Of a stretch of 64,000 nt of DNA, positions 1 to 9,127 are shown one piece after another. The notes under the pieces were generated by a model. It made no database searches, was not told where the DNA came from, and saw only the letters and a program-made list of their open reading frames with translations. The stretch is from assembly GCF_005116575.1 (NCBI RefSeq), contig NZ_SWCN01000001.1:1-64000 (forward strand), in the 5' to 3' direction. This DNA is from Desulforhopalus sp. IMCC35007. GTDB lineage: Bacteria; Desulfobacterota; Desulfobulbia; Desulfobulbales; Desulfocapsaceae. Made by a program: the position numbers and the translations under genes. Numbering within the stretch: the stretch's first letter is position 1; the number at the start of each line of letters is the position of its first letter.

Positions 1-1
1 A

Positions 2-67
2 ACAGCTGTTGAGCTTAATCCTGTAAATCAGGCACCTGAAAATAGTGAGGATAAAATTGCTGCATAA
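2..67 (+). CDS. 3' end of a gene cut by the window edge
   Basis: Frame 2 is open from the window edge and ends at TAA (65-67). It encodes 21 residues, ending in EDKIAA. The tail is polar and has no recognisable motif, so no function can be assigned. It is called only because the reading frame is open, the composition is protein-like and the next gene starts far downstream. It could also be chance. Confidence 0.35.
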   Translation, partial: TAVELNPVNQAPENSEDKIAA

Positions 68-182
68 AAGGAAGTATTACTCTTTTATGTGATGCAATTT
101 AAGCACAGTGGTGAGCGGAAGTAAAAGGCAACTCTGAGAATGGGCCCCAACTGGATGTTCGTCGGAAGAGTTGGCTTTTGCT

Positions 183-333
183 GAAGCGGATTATTACAAG
201 GATGCCAAATTAATCTTTGTAAATGAGCAAATAAGGCGAAAACTATCTTGACACCTACCGTACATTGGCGATCAAACCCTATTGCAAAAGAGCGAAAGAA
301 CTTGCCGTTCTTGAAGAAATTGGCTTGAGATAA
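183..333 (+). pseudogene. possible decayed gene fragment
   Basis: Two adjacent stretches read like protein but in different frames. Positions 183-236 encode EADYYKDAKLIFVNEQIR, and positions 238-333, shifted by one base, encode about 31 residues including YRTLAIKPYCKRAKE before TAA at 331-333. There is no start codon or ribosome site. I read this as the frameshifted C-terminal remnant of a lost gene. The family is not recognised. A minus-strand ORF over 85-339 is the less protein-like alternative. Confidence 0.3.
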
Positions 334-644
334 TTTCACACAAAAGAATTGACACTACACAGAAATCTCTCCTACTGACCATAGAAGAAATGATTACAAT
401 CGGAAATATTGACATAGACACGAAGGCTTGTATATATATTCAGTTAAAAGTTTTCCACGAGAGTTCGTTAAAATAGCTTTTACTTAAGTACATCAAGCAG
501 AAAAATACAAGCATAGCTTAGTAATTAGAGTCTGAATGTGATAAATTTTAACCTGACATTTTGATTGTAAATTCAATGACAAAGAGGATCAGGTAAGCCA
601 AACAGTAACGATCGTGCTGTAATCCTCAACATCTAATTTTCTTA
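334..644. other. intergenic region upstream of the sugar transferase
   Basis: An A+T-rich stretch with no convincing ORF. It holds a good sigma-70-like promoter candidate (409-436) for the exopolysaccharide sugar transferase. The remainder is presumably the 5' untranslated leader; I see no riboswitch or repeat in it. Confidence 0.5.
409..436 (+). promoter_or_regulatory. candidate sigma-70 promoter for the sugar transferase gene
   Basis: A perfect TTGACA (409-414) is followed after 16 bases by TATATA (431-436). If used, it would give a leader of about 200 nt before the start codon. Seen by eye only; the spacing is one base short of ideal. Confidence 0.4.
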
Positions 645-650
645 TTGAAT

Positions 651-2036
651 ATGCCATATTTTTTCAACAAATACTATCCACTACGAGATGTCTTGTTTTT
701 TCTTGGAGAGGGAATGATGATTTTCTCCTCGATATTGTTCTCATGTTTGATTTTTGTAGGGATGAATCAATTTATCAGCCAGATTGCACTTTATTGCAGT
801 CAAGCGCTGCTTGTCACTTCTGTATTTCAGCTGTGCCTCTATTTTTTTGATATGTATGAAATGCGGCAGGATCTCAGTATGTTGGATAATGCAATTCGAT
901 TGACGCAGGCGTTCGGGGTAGGTTGTATTTTGCTTGGTCTCTTGTATTATATTTTCCCGTATCTGTGGATAAACACCTATATTTTTTGGACGGGCTATGT
1001 ACTTGTTAGTTTTTCATTGCTGTTTTACAGGTATTTTTACCACCGGATTTTACGAAGAAGGATGTTTGCTCAGGATCTTGTGCTCATTGGTACAGGAGAG
1101 TTGGCAAGTGAGATAGCAAAAGAAATTGAGGGACGGCATAATTCTGTTTATCGAATACTTGCTTTTGTCGGTGATAGTTCTCCCATCTACAATCCTTATC
1201 ATGTTCCTGTTTTTAAAAAAATAGAGGATGTTGAAAATATTTTACCTCTCACGACAATCCAGAGAATTATTGTAGCGCCAGACGACAAAAGAGGTGGCAC
1301 ACCTATTCGGACCTTGTTGAAATGTAAGTTAGCCGGCACGATAGTAGAGCAAGGAGTACCCTTTTATGAGCGAATTACAGGTAAGATAATGGTGGAGAAG
1401 GTGGATCCGAGTTGGATTGTCTTCTCAGATGGTTTTACAGTAATCAGTCGGTGGCGTTATTTGGTGAAGCGGTTGGTGGATGTGGTACTCAGCGGTGGAT
1501 TGCTTTTTTTGAACGCCCCTGTAATGCTTGTTTCAGCAATAATTATCAAATTAGAGAGTCCCGGGCCAGTTTTTTATCTGCAAGAAAGGGTTGGTGAGGG
1601 GAATGTACCCTTTAAGGTTATTAAATTTCGGTCGATGGGCCAGGATGCCGAAAAAGATGGGGCTGTGTGGGCTCAGAAAAATGATAGCAGGGTCACAAGA
1701 TTTGGTGGCTTTATACGTAAAGTTCGCATAGACGAACTGCCCCAGCTCTGGAATGTATTAAAAGGGGAGATGAGCCTGGTCGGACCAAGGCCGGAGCGAC
1801 AAGTATTTGTAGATCAATTAGTTGAGGAAATTCCGTATTACGGTATTCGGCATGTGGTTAAACCGGGTATTACTGGCTGGGCTCAGGTGAGTTATCCGTA
1901 CGGTGCTTCGAAACAGGATGCTCTGCGGAAGTTGGAATATGATCTTTTTTATATTAAAAATAACTCAATAGCTCTGGATCTTTTGGTTATTTTTTATACC
2001 GTGAAGACCGTGCTGTTTGGGAAGGGGGGGCGATAA
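651..2036 (+). CDS. exopolysaccharide sugar transferase (polyprenyl glycosylphosphotransferase, XrtA/PEP-CTERM-locus type)
   Basis: Transfers a sugar-1-phosphate to undecaprenyl phosphate in the inner membrane, the first step of exopolysaccharide repeat-unit assembly. About 461 residues. The N-terminal third carries four to five hydrophobic helices, then a Rossmann-like CoA_binding_3 segment (DLVLIGTGELASEIAKEI). A further membrane helix precedes the C-terminal bacterial sugar transferase domain with the signatures PGPVFYLQERVG, FKVIKFRSM, IDELPQLWNVLKGEMSLVGP and KPGITGWAQ. It matches the family found beside PEP-CTERM systems (EpsB_2-like). ATG at 651 was chosen; an in-frame TTG at 645 is possible, and neither has a clear ribosome site. 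It converges with the beta-barrel gene across a perfect inverted repeat. Confidence 0.9.
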   Translation: MPYFFNKYYPLRDVLFFLGEGMMIFSSILFSCLIFVGMNQFISQIALYCSQALLVTSVFQLCLYFFDMYEMRQDLSMLDNAIRLTQAFGVGCILLGLLYYIFPYLWINTYIFWTGYVLVSFSLLFYRYFYHRILRRRMFAQDLVLIGTGELASEIAKEIEGRHNSVYRILAFVGDSSPIYNPYHVPVFKKIEDVENILPLTTIQRIIVAPDDKRGGTPIRTLLKCKLAGTIVEQGVPFYERITGKIMVEKVDPSWIVFSDGFTVISRWRYLVKRLVDVVLSGGLLFLNAPVMLVSAIIIKLESPGPVFYLQERVGEGNVPFKVIKFRSMGQDAEKDGAVWAQKNDSRVTRFGGFIRKVRIDELPQLWNVLKGEMSLVGPRPERQVFVDQLVEEIPYYGIRHVVKPGITGWAQVSYPYGASKQDALRKLEYDLFYIKNNSIALDLLVIFYTVKTVLFGKGGR

Positions 2037-2037
2037 T

Positions 2038-2087
2038 ATATTGGTTCAGTGTGTATTGGGCATCTCCAATACACACTGAACCAATAT
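2038..2087. terminator. perfect 22-bp inverted repeat between convergent genes
   Basis: Positions 2038-2059 are perfectly complementary to 2066-2087 around the 6-base loop GCATCT. It begins two bases after the sugar transferase stop codon and ends just before the stop of the convergent gene, so it probably terminates both. It lacks a clear T-run. The arm length and perfection are unusual for a plain terminator. Confidence 0.7.
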
Positions 2088-2092
2088 TCTGA

Positions 2093-3733
2093 CTACCAGC
2101 GAAAGATCTCCTTTGAAGCAGAGAGGGTAAGATATACTCTATGCTCATCGTAATCGCGATCAATTTCTGACTGATAATCTGCGTAGCGGTAGGATGCAGA
2201 AACTGTATACCAGCGCAGGAAATTGTAGCTGAGCGTCAGACCTACATCATATGACTCCTCTGTGTATTCAGTTACATTGTCATCTGTGGTGTCCTCGCCT
2301 TCAAGGTTGAGAAGTACAGTTGTTGCTAAAGGTTCTTCGTTATCACTTCTTTCATAGCCGGTGGATAAGGATAGAGAGAGTTGTGGGGAAAATTGATAAG
2401 AGTAACCGAGTTCTGATCGCCATGTTTGGCTCAATCCGGTTCTGTCACCATCAAAATTATCAAATTCATATCCGTATGAGCTGTTTGCTGTCAACGATGC
2501 ATGTTGAAAATCCCAGATCAATCCAGCATATGCATTATATCCGGTATCAGTTGAGCGTTCATCATAGGTCGCGAAGCTAGGACCACCGGAGAGGGTCATG
2601 TGCAGGGCTCTACTAAAGTCATGGCTCCAACCTAAGGTAATTTCGTGAATAGCAGCATCTTCTCTCAATACTGATTCGTAATCTGTTGCATCATAGGAGT
2701 ACAGGCTAAAGAGGCGATCATGTGTCCGCCAGTCATAATTGAGCTGTAAAAGAAACTGATATTCCTCCAGATCATCACTAAACTCCTCCTCGCTCTGATT
2801 ATAGACCGTTTGTTCCTCATACTCTGTTTCCATCCCTTCCTCTTCATCACTTTCATCTTCCACCGGCACTTGAATGATTTCTGGCTGAATGAATGTGATT
2901 TCAGTAGGCTCATAGATTCCCTTGACATATCCCACTTGAGTTTCCATCTGCCAGGAGCGGTTGAAACGATATGACAGTCTTCCTGTGCCTTCGTGTCGAT
3001 CATAATCTTGGTAACCGTCTTCGTCATCACTGATATTGCGTAGCACTCCAAATGTATATCCTAATCCAACCACAGAATCCTGGGCATACGTGTAGTCGGT
3101 TCCGATATCCAAAGTGTTACGCCAGTACTCATGTCGTTCATTTTGTTCTCTGAGTGATTGGTCTGTTCCTTCTGCCTGCTCGGCGCCGATTGTTTGTTCG
3201 TCTTCGGTTTCGTCTGTACCTGGTATGATCGCTGAACTACTTAACAGTGCATCTTCAACGGCGTCATCTCCGTAATAATAGTTGTCACTCGCATAGAAAC
3301 TCCAGTTTCTGGTGAAAGATTTTTCGGCCAGCAGATTTAGATCGTGGCCCATATCAGTATCGCTTTCAAGTTCCTCGTAGTACAAGGTCGGCGCGTAGGT
3401 GAATTCCAGAAGATCGTTGATTCCTTGGCTGGAAATTCGAATTCTGGGCGTTATAATCCATCGACGTACATCACCTTCATCAGTTTCATTTGGGCCGAGA
3501 TCATCTGTTACCACGTTTTCAGCTTCTGCAAGGTTTGAATCAGTGTTCTGGCCTGCTGGGACGGTCACTTCGGTTGTGACTTCATTGTCATTATCATCAT
3601 ATTTGCGTTCAGCAAAATCATATCCGGTTGAAATCTCCCCAATAACAATATTCTGCCGGGAATAAGCAGAGTTATTCCAACAGAAAGCCGTTAATAAAAT
3701 GAAAATTATTGCAGTACAATTTGGAGAGACCAT
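2093..3733 (-). CDS. outer-membrane beta-barrel protein of the exopolysaccharide locus
   Basis: About 546 residues. A signal peptide (hydrophobic stretch IIFILLTAFCW, cleavage near SAYSRQ) is followed by a long acidic protein with alternating aromatic/polar strands typical of outer-membrane barrels, ending in an aromatic residue (EIFRW). A putative periplasmic insert is rich in Asp/Glu (around SDEEEGMETEYEEQ). Similar proteins of about 500 residues accompany PEP-CTERM-type exopolysaccharide loci, where they are thought to help export the polymer. Start chosen at the ATG at 3733, which has GCGGAG seven bases upstream and puts the signal peptide at the N-terminus; the ORF extends in frame to 3784. 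Next to the export protein gene on the same strand (about 90 bases apart). Confidence 0.75.
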   Translation of the reverse strand: MVSPNCTAIIFILLTAFCWNNSAYSRQNIVIGEISTGYDFAERKYDDNDNEVTTEVTVPAGQNTDSNLAEAENVVTDDLGPNETDEGDVRRWIITPRIRISSQGINDLLEFTYAPTLYYEELESDTDMGHDLNLLAEKSFTRNWSFYASDNYYYGDDAVEDALLSSSAIIPGTDETEDEQTIGAEQAEGTDQSLREQNERHEYWRNTLDIGTDYTYAQDSVVGLGYTFGVLRNISDDEDGYQDYDRHEGTGRLSYRFNRSWQMETQVGYVKGIYEPTEITFIQPEIIQVPVEDESDEEEGMETEYEEQTVYNQSEEEFSDDLEEYQFLLQLNYDWRTHDRLFSLYSYDATDYESVLREDAAIHEITLGWSHDFSRALHMTLSGGPSFATYDERSTDTGYNAYAGLIWDFQHASLTANSSYGYEFDNFDGDRTGLSQTWRSELGYSYQFSPQLSLSLSTGYERSDNEEPLATTVLLNLEGEDTTDDNVTEYTEESYDVGLTLSYNFLRWYTVSASYRYADYQSEIDRDYDEHRVYLTLSASKEIFRW

Positions 3734-3824
3734 GATTTGCTCCGCAGTCGGATGATTGGGTGATAAGGAGTTGCTCGTCACCATAATGTATTTTAGCCCG
3801 AGGTCTGAATATCTACTTCTGGTA

Positions 3825-4550
3825 CTAATCTACGATAATGATATCGCTGGCTTGAACCAAAACATTTTTGTTGAGGGATTTGCCGGAAATGAAATCATCG
3901 TAGTCAAAAACTAAGGTGTTTCCTTTAAAAACTGATTTGTTTTCTTGCTTGATATTTTCTCGCACAACGGTGATTTTTCTACCTGCCCACTCTGTAAAAC
4001 CCCCTGCTCGAGCGACTACCTGTACCAGGCTCATTGGGTAGTCGAGAAAGAAAATCCCGGGTGCGGTCACCTCACCCATCACGGTGTAACGCAGGCTGTT
4101 GCTTTGGGCCAAAGTTGTTGTGATAATAGGATCATCATATATCACTGAGTATAGTGTTTTGAGATAGTCTGCAAGCTCTGTCAGTGTCAGTCCAACAACC
4201 TCAACGTCACCAATATTTTTTAGCGAAATACGCCCATCCATCATCACTGGGGTGCCTACACCGGCAGAGCGAGGTGCGTCGGTTGCTTGATCATCTCTTC
4301 CTGCAGTTATGGGTGCTGATACAGACATGTCACCTTCCTCAAAAATACTGACGGTGAGGATATCTCCATGACCAATGATGTATTCATCGTTGGATTGTGA
4401 CTGTAACGTTTTGGAGCCGAGTATTTTAGCTAAGGCGGATTTCTTTTGCTCAGGTGACACTGTGACATCCGCACTGGACTGAGCTGAAAAAACGAATGAA
4501 GTATTGAGCGTGAGAAACAAAAATTGAACAACTAAAAGAAGTCTGATCAT
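3825..4550 (-). CDS. polysaccharide export protein (Wza/SLBB family)
   Basis: 241 residues. N-terminal signal peptide (LLLVVQFLFLTLNTSFVFSA) without a lipobox cysteine, then a polysaccharide export domain beginning EYIIGHGDILTVSIFEEGDMS, and an SLBB segment around YTVMGEVTAPGIFFL. Ends in DIIIVD, characteristic of this family. Proteins of this kind form the periplasmic/outer-membrane conduit for exopolysaccharide. An AGGAG lies six bases before the ATG. Probably co-transcribed with the downstream beta-barrel gene; divergent from the TPR lipoprotein gene. The missing lipidation cysteine differs from E. coli Wza but is known in PEP-CTERM-locus export proteins. Confidence 0.88.
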   Translation of the reverse strand: MIRLLLVVQFLFLTLNTSFVFSAQSSADVTVSPEQKKSALAKILGSKTLQSQSNDEYIIGHGDILTVSIFEEGDMSVSAPITAGRDDQATDAPRSAGVGTPVMMDGRISLKNIGDVEVVGLTLTELADYLKTLYSVIYDDPIITTTLAQSNSLRYTVMGEVTAPGIFFLDYPMSLVQVVARAGGFTEWAGRKITVVRENIKQENKSVFKGNTLVFDYDDFISGKSLNKNVLVQASDIIIVD

Positions 4551-4820
4551 TGAACATCTCCTGATGTACTGTTAGTTTTCTCGTTAGTATATTTGAAATA
4601 CCTCTTTCCCTTACAAAGAAAGGAAAATCATATAAAATCATATTTATTCTGTTTTGTCACTGTCTGACCTACACATGCAGGCATTTATTCTAAAAAAAAT
4701 GGTGGCCTGTTCGTTTGTTTGTGCATAATTGTTGCTTATAACATGGATGTGTTGTTTCTTGTATAGAGAATCAGTTCCGTTTAATAACTCGGTTGATATA
4801 TTAACAATTAAGGTAACAGT

Positions 4821-7103
4821 ATGGGCATATTAACAAACACGTTTAAATTAATTTTCCTCGTTTTTTGTATGAGTATGATTATTTCCTGCTCTTCTCCCGA
4901 AAAAGATAAAGTGGAGTATTACCAAAGCGCGCTTGAGTATGTAAAAAAAAATGAGACTCAAGCCGCTATTCTACAACTGCTCAATGCGTTGCAGATTGAT
5001 GCCAAATATGGAGATGCTCACTATCAGCTGGGGCTACTCTACCTAGAAGAAAAACAGCCGAAAAAAGCTTTTGATTCCCTGTTGAGAGCTGCAGATCTTC
5101 AGCCTGAAAATCTTGACGCAAGCCTTCGAGTCGCACAGTTTTACCTGTATAACAGACAAAAAGAAGAAAGTCGGAAACGGATAGATCATATTCTTAGCAA
5201 AGAACCTAATAATCGCGACGCTTTGATCCTTCTGACGAACCTTGAGTTGGTAGAAGGAAATTATGCAGAATCCATGACGGTTCTCGATAAAATCGGAGCT
5301 GATGTAGAAACCTCTGCGGAGTTACAAAACCTCAAAGGCAGAATCTTTGCTGCTCAAGAGAATTGGGAGCTTGCAGAAGAAGCTTTTTTGAAAGCGGTTT
5401 CACTTGGTAAGGATGACTTGAACAATTACCGGACTCTTCTTCTTCTCTATCAAAAAAATCAGGATAAAGAAAAAACTAAACAATTACTCGATGACATGAT
5501 AGTGCAGTTTCCTGAAAATGCGCTGGTTCATCAGTTGCTCGCAAATTTTTATCAAAGTATTGGGGACAAAAAGCTCTTCGTTGAAGAATTGCACAAACTC
5601 ATAGGGATGGCTCCTGATAATCCTCGCTACAGATTGCAACTTGCAGAGTATTACCGGGAAAACAATCAAGATACTGAAGCAGAAAAGGTTCTATCCGACG
5701 GGCTCTCGGCTATGGAGGATAATGCTGACCTGACAGCAGCGCTCGCAACCCTTTATTTTGATCAGATGAAATTTGAGGAAACCAAAGTACTTCTTGAAAA
5801 ATTGGAGAGTAAAAGTAAGGGGCATGGTGGCGCTAAGCTGCTTCAAGCTCGTTTTTTGATGAAGGATGGAAAAACAAGAGAGGCCATCACCCTCATGCAG
5901 GAGCTCAATAAGGATTTCCCGAATTGGGGGGAACCCTATTTTTACCTTGGCTTGGCACACTATAGTTTAGGGGATGTTGACCTGGCACAAAGTGCAGTTT
6001 CAAGTGCAATCGACAAATACGGTAAAAGCGCAAAGTATCATACGCTCATGGCGCAAATATTTCAAACTCAGGGGGAGTTTGAAAATGCGCAAGAAGAGGC
6101 AGTGAGTGCTTTGCGGTTGAATCCTAAAAATATTCGTTCAGCTCTTATTCTAAGCCGGGCGCTAGTCGACTTGAAGCGCTACGATCAAGCGATTTCACTA
6201 CTCAGCAACATGAATAGCCAGGTTGCTGGTAATGTTGAAATTTTAGGCAATCTTGCAGTAGCGTATTTAGGTGCGGGCCAAAAAGAAGAAGGAGAGAAAA
6301 CTCTTATCTCTCTTCTCGACTCTCATCCAGGAAATGTTAAGGCAGTGTCACTTTTGCTCGATTCTAAATATAAAAAAGATTATCCGGCTGCTGAAGCGTT
6401 TGTGCAGCAACAAATTGAGCAAGCACCGGAAAATGACAAATTGTACCTGTTACTAGGAGATGTTTTTAGTAGGCAATCGAAATATGATGATGCATTGCAG
6501 GCATATAAACAAGCACAAAGTTTGTCTCCTGATGATATTAACGCATTTTTTGCAGAGGCAAAATTACTTCGTCAAATGGATAAAATAAATGAGGCAATGG
6601 AGCTCTATCAGGTAATACTTGAGAAGCAACCTCGGTCCTTGCCTGCCCAGATGAGTATAGCCGATTTGTTGCAGGCAAAAGGCGATACGGTAAAGGCGGT
6701 GGAGCATTATAGAGAAGTTCTCAAGATTCAGGAGAACTTTGCTCCTGCGGCTAACAATCTGGCCTGGTTGATTGCGTCAGATCCTGCGGGTGACCTTGGT
6801 GAGGCGTTGATGCTTGCGATGCGTGCAAAGCAGGCTAGTCCTGATTCCCCTGTAATTGCAGATACTCTCGGTTGGGTTCACTATAAAAGGCAATCTTACT
6901 CACTGGCTATCACGCAATTTGAACAGGCACTTAAAGGCCTTCCTGATAATCCGACTATGGCCTATCACCTTGCCTTGGCTCTAGTGGGTAATAATGAAAA
7001 GGAAAAAGCTATCAAAACTCTTGAGCCTTTGGTGGCCGGCAAAAAAGAATTTGCTGAGCGAATTGACGCAGAAAACCTCCTGGCTGAATTGAAAAAAGGA
7101 TGA
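4821..7103 (+). CDS. TPR-repeat lipoprotein of the exopolysaccharide locus (PrsT-like)
   Basis: 760 residues. Lipoprotein signal peptide with lipobox IISC (about residues 20-23), then tetratricopeptide repeats over nearly the whole length; examples are AHYQLGLLYLEEKQPKKAF and LYLLLGDVFSRQSKYDDAL. It resembles the PEP-CTERM-system TPR lipoprotein family, somewhat shorter than the usual roughly 880 residues. The expected role is a periplasmic scaffold for polysaccharide or protein export; the exact function is unknown. An AAGG lies upstream of the ATG. Transcribed away from the export/beta-barrel genes and terminated by a stem-loop before the convergent kinase gene. Confidence 0.85.
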   Translation: MGILTNTFKLIFLVFCMSMIISCSSPEKDKVEYYQSALEYVKKNETQAAILQLLNALQIDAKYGDAHYQLGLLYLEEKQPKKAFDSLLRAADLQPENLDASLRVAQFYLYNRQKEESRKRIDHILSKEPNNRDALILLTNLELVEGNYAESMTVLDKIGADVETSAELQNLKGRIFAAQENWELAEEAFLKAVSLGKDDLNNYRTLLLLYQKNQDKEKTKQLLDDMIVQFPENALVHQLLANFYQSIGDKKLFVEELHKLIGMAPDNPRYRLQLAEYYRENNQDTEAEKVLSDGLSAMEDNADLTAALATLYFDQMKFEETKVLLEKLESKSKGHGGAKLLQARFLMKDGKTREAITLMQELNKDFPNWGEPYFYLGLAHYSLGDVDLAQSAVSSAIDKYGKSAKYHTLMAQIFQTQGEFENAQEEAVSALRLNPKNIRSALILSRALVDLKRYDQAISLLSNMNSQVAGNVEILGNLAVAYLGAGQKEEGEKTLISLLDSHPGNVKAVSLLLDSKYKKDYPAAEAFVQQQIEQAPENDKLYLLLGDVFSRQSKYDDALQAYKQAQSLSPDDINAFFAEAKLLRQMDKINEAMELYQVILEKQPRSLPAQMSIADLLQAKGDTVKAVEHYREVLKIQENFAPAANNLAWLIASDPAGDLGEALMLAMRAKQASPDSPVIADTLGWVHYKRQSYSLAITQFEQALKGLPDNPTMAYHLALALVGNNEKEKAIKTLEPLVAGKKEFAERIDAENLLAELKKG

Positions 7104-7118
7104 TTTCTGATAGTTGCC

Positions 7119-7156
7119 ACCGAGACATGTCTAACTCTTCTTAAATGTGTCTCGGT
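7119..7156. terminator. stem-loop terminator after the TPR lipoprotein gene
   Basis: ACCGAGACA (7119-7127) pairs with TGTCTCGGT (7148-7156) across a 20-base loop, between the convergent TPR lipoprotein and kinase genes. There is no strong T-run, so termination efficiency is uncertain. Confidence 0.5.
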
Positions 7157-7177
7157 TGACTGTATCACTACACCATT

Positions 7178-8044
7178 TTAATGATTATCAGCTTCAGTGT
7201 GCTGGTAATAACCATAACTTGTGGAATAGACTTTGTTAAGGAAATGTTCTGTCTGGTCGTTGTAGACTAGTCCCAAAATCTTGTCTTTGCCGATGGCGTC
7301 AATAGTCTTCTGAATCTCAGTTTTTTGTGCCAGCCCTTCTCTGACAACAAGAATTATGGTGTCGACCAACCCTGCTAAAACTCCAGATTCAGCAGCAACC
7401 ATAACAGGTGGAGAATCGAAGATAATGATTCGATCGTCGTACCTTCTCGATAATTCAGTTACGAGGTCTTTCATGCGTGATGAACTCAGGAGTTCCGAAG
7501 GATTCAGGGGAGGTCTACCACTTGGAAGAATTGATAATTTATTCATGGAGGTTTTGGTTATCAGCTCTGGTAGGTCCATATCCTCCTTAAGGTAGTCAAC
7601 GAGACCGTACATCTGGTTGAGGCCTAGTAATCGAGACAATGTTGGTTTTCTGAGGTCGCAATCAACCAATAGAGAGTGTTGGTCGAGTCCTTGAGCAAGC
7701 GAAATGCCAAGATTTGCAGTTATGAAGCTTTTACCTTCTCTGGGTACTGCGGAAGTAACCATTACGGTTTTTATATTTTTACTCCCAGCTTTCGGATGGA
7801 GTATTTTGGATCGTAACAGCTTGAAAATCTCTGGTATTGCGGAATCTTCATTTATCGCTTTAAAGAGCCGCTCATCCCATTTTCCCACAGGCGAATCTGA
7901 GGAGAGTGATGTGCCAGCGGTCAGTGTATCTGTTATCGAAGCGGTAGGGAGGTTCACTGTTTCAGGCTCAAGCCAGCTTTCAGCGTTATTTTGCACGTTT
8001 TTGTGTTGATTTGCTTTCTCGAGGGTTTTGGAAAATTTACCCAT
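7178..8044 (-). CDS. tyrosine-protein autokinase of the exopolysaccharide locus (CpsD/CapB/BY-kinase)
   Basis: 288 residues. A polar N-terminal region of about 80 residues precedes a bacterial tyrosine kinase ATPase domain: Walker A SAVPREGKSF, Walker A' LLVDCDLRKP, Walker B IIIFDSPP. The C-terminal tail is tyrosine-rich (VYSTSYGYYQH), the usual autophosphorylation cluster. It controls polymer length and export through reversible phosphorylation together with the chain-length protein at 9128-10699, with the ExeA-like ATPase between them. The three genes are closely spaced on the minus strand and probably form one operon. As in the PEP-CTERM-locus kinases, the kinase is separate from its membrane partner. 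Confidence 0.9.
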   Translation of the reverse strand: MGKFSKTLEKANQHKNVQNNAESWLEPETVNLPTASITDTLTAGTSLSSDSPVGKWDERLFKAINEDSAIPEIFKLLRSKILHPKAGSKNIKTVMVTSAVPREGKSFITANLGISLAQGLDQHSLLVDCDLRKPTLSRLLGLNQMYGLVDYLKEDMDLPELITKTSMNKLSILPSGRPPLNPSELLSSSRMKDLVTELSRRYDDRIIIFDSPPVMVAAESGVLAGLVDTIILVVREGLAQKTEIQKTIDAIGKDKILGLVYNDQTEHFLNKVYSTSYGYYQHTEADNH

Positions 8045-8052
8045 TTTTTTAC

Positions 8053-9066
8053 CTATTTAAATGTATCTAAAATTGGAGACGTTAGTTCGACGATGCGCTG
8101 CCACCATTGCTCGGGGACAAATTCATATAAGATTAAACCCGTAACGGATAAAACGAACAAAATTAATATAGTAGCAGTGAGAATTGAAATGTTGGAATCT
8201 TTTCCAAATAATTTTCTGTTGGATTGGGGGGATTTGTTTGTATCCGACGCTTGTAATCTTTTCTCTCCAGCCAGTTTAATCTCTTTGATGCAGTCTTCAA
8301 TGATTGTTTTGTCAATGTGATTGAGGTCCTGATTAAATCCAGAAATCAGAGCATGATCACAAATTATGTTTATAAGCCGAGGGTTACCTCTGCTTTCTTT
8401 GTGGATGAGGTTAGTGGCACCACTATCAAACAATGCACTATTGACAGCCCCCGCTTTATTGAGACGGTAAACAATGTACTGAGCAGTGTCTTGCTCGGTG
8501 AGTGGTTCCAGATGATGACGAATGCCAATTCGCTGCCTAAGAGGAAGGAGCAGGGGGTCTGCTAGCTTTTCCTGTAACTCAGGCTGACCGATGAGAAATA
8601 TACTTAAGGCGTTTTTTTCCCCTGCATGATTGGAGAGTAACCGTATCTCTTCGAGTAAATTAATTGGAAACGCCTGAGCTTCGTCAATTATCAGTAGTAC
8701 TTTTCCCCCTTCTTCTTCATAATTTTTTAGAAAGCTTGCGAAATCAAGAATGAAGTCGCCTTTGTTCTTTTTATATGGGATACCAAGGGAGCCTGACAGG
8801 TAAGAGAAAAATTCATGTTTGCTCAGAGTCGGATTATTGAGGACACATACCTTTATCTTGTCTCTAACCATTCCGAGCAGGGTGTTTAAAACTGTTGTCT
8901 TTCCTGTACCTACACCGCCTGTGAGTAGAAGAAATCCTTTGTTTGCAATGACTCCATAGCGTAAAGTGGCAAGCGCCTCGCGATGACTTTCACTAAGGTA
9001 AACGCGTCCTCCTACCGGAGCAAGTTCAAATGGTTTTTGTATTAAGCCATAATACTTACGATACAT
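8053..9066 (-). CDS. ExeA-like AAA ATPase of the exopolysaccharide locus (XrtA-associated ATPase)
   Basis: 337 residues. Opens with the characteristic MYRKYYGLIQKPFELAP; Walker A is LTGGVGTGKTT and Walker B is VLLIIDEAQAF. An AAA_22/ExeA-type domain fills the first ~270 residues, and one membrane helix (ILTATILILFVLSVTGLILY) lies near the C-terminus. This matches the putative secretion ATPase family of PEP-CTERM loci. The likely role is an energising or assembly factor for polysaccharide export at the inner membrane; the mechanism is not established. It starts 8 bases upstream of the kinase gene. Confidence 0.88.
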   Translation of the reverse strand: MYRKYYGLIQKPFELAPVGGRVYLSESHREALATLRYGVIANKGFLLLTGGVGTGKTTVLNTLLGMVRDKIKVCVLNNPTLSKHEFFSYLSGSLGIPYKKNKGDFILDFASFLKNYEEEGGKVLLIIDEAQAFPINLLEEIRLLSNHAGEKNALSIFLIGQPELQEKLADPLLLPLRQRIGIRHHLEPLTEQDTAQYIVYRLNKAGAVNSALFDSGATNLIHKESRGNPRLINIICDHALISGFNQDLNHIDKTIIEDCIKEIKLAGEKRLQASDTNKSPQSNRKLFGKDSNISILTATILILFVLSVTGLILYEFVPEQWWQRIVELTSPILDTFK

Positions 9067-9127
9067 TGGTTGCCGTTAGTTGAATGTTGAGAGGAGAGTT
9101 ATGGTTAAATTAATCTAAATGGTAAAA

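Noticed and set aside
85-339. 84-codon minus-strand ORF
   Set aside because: Unlike any protein family, Cys/Phe-rich; the opposite strand holds more protein-like fragments.
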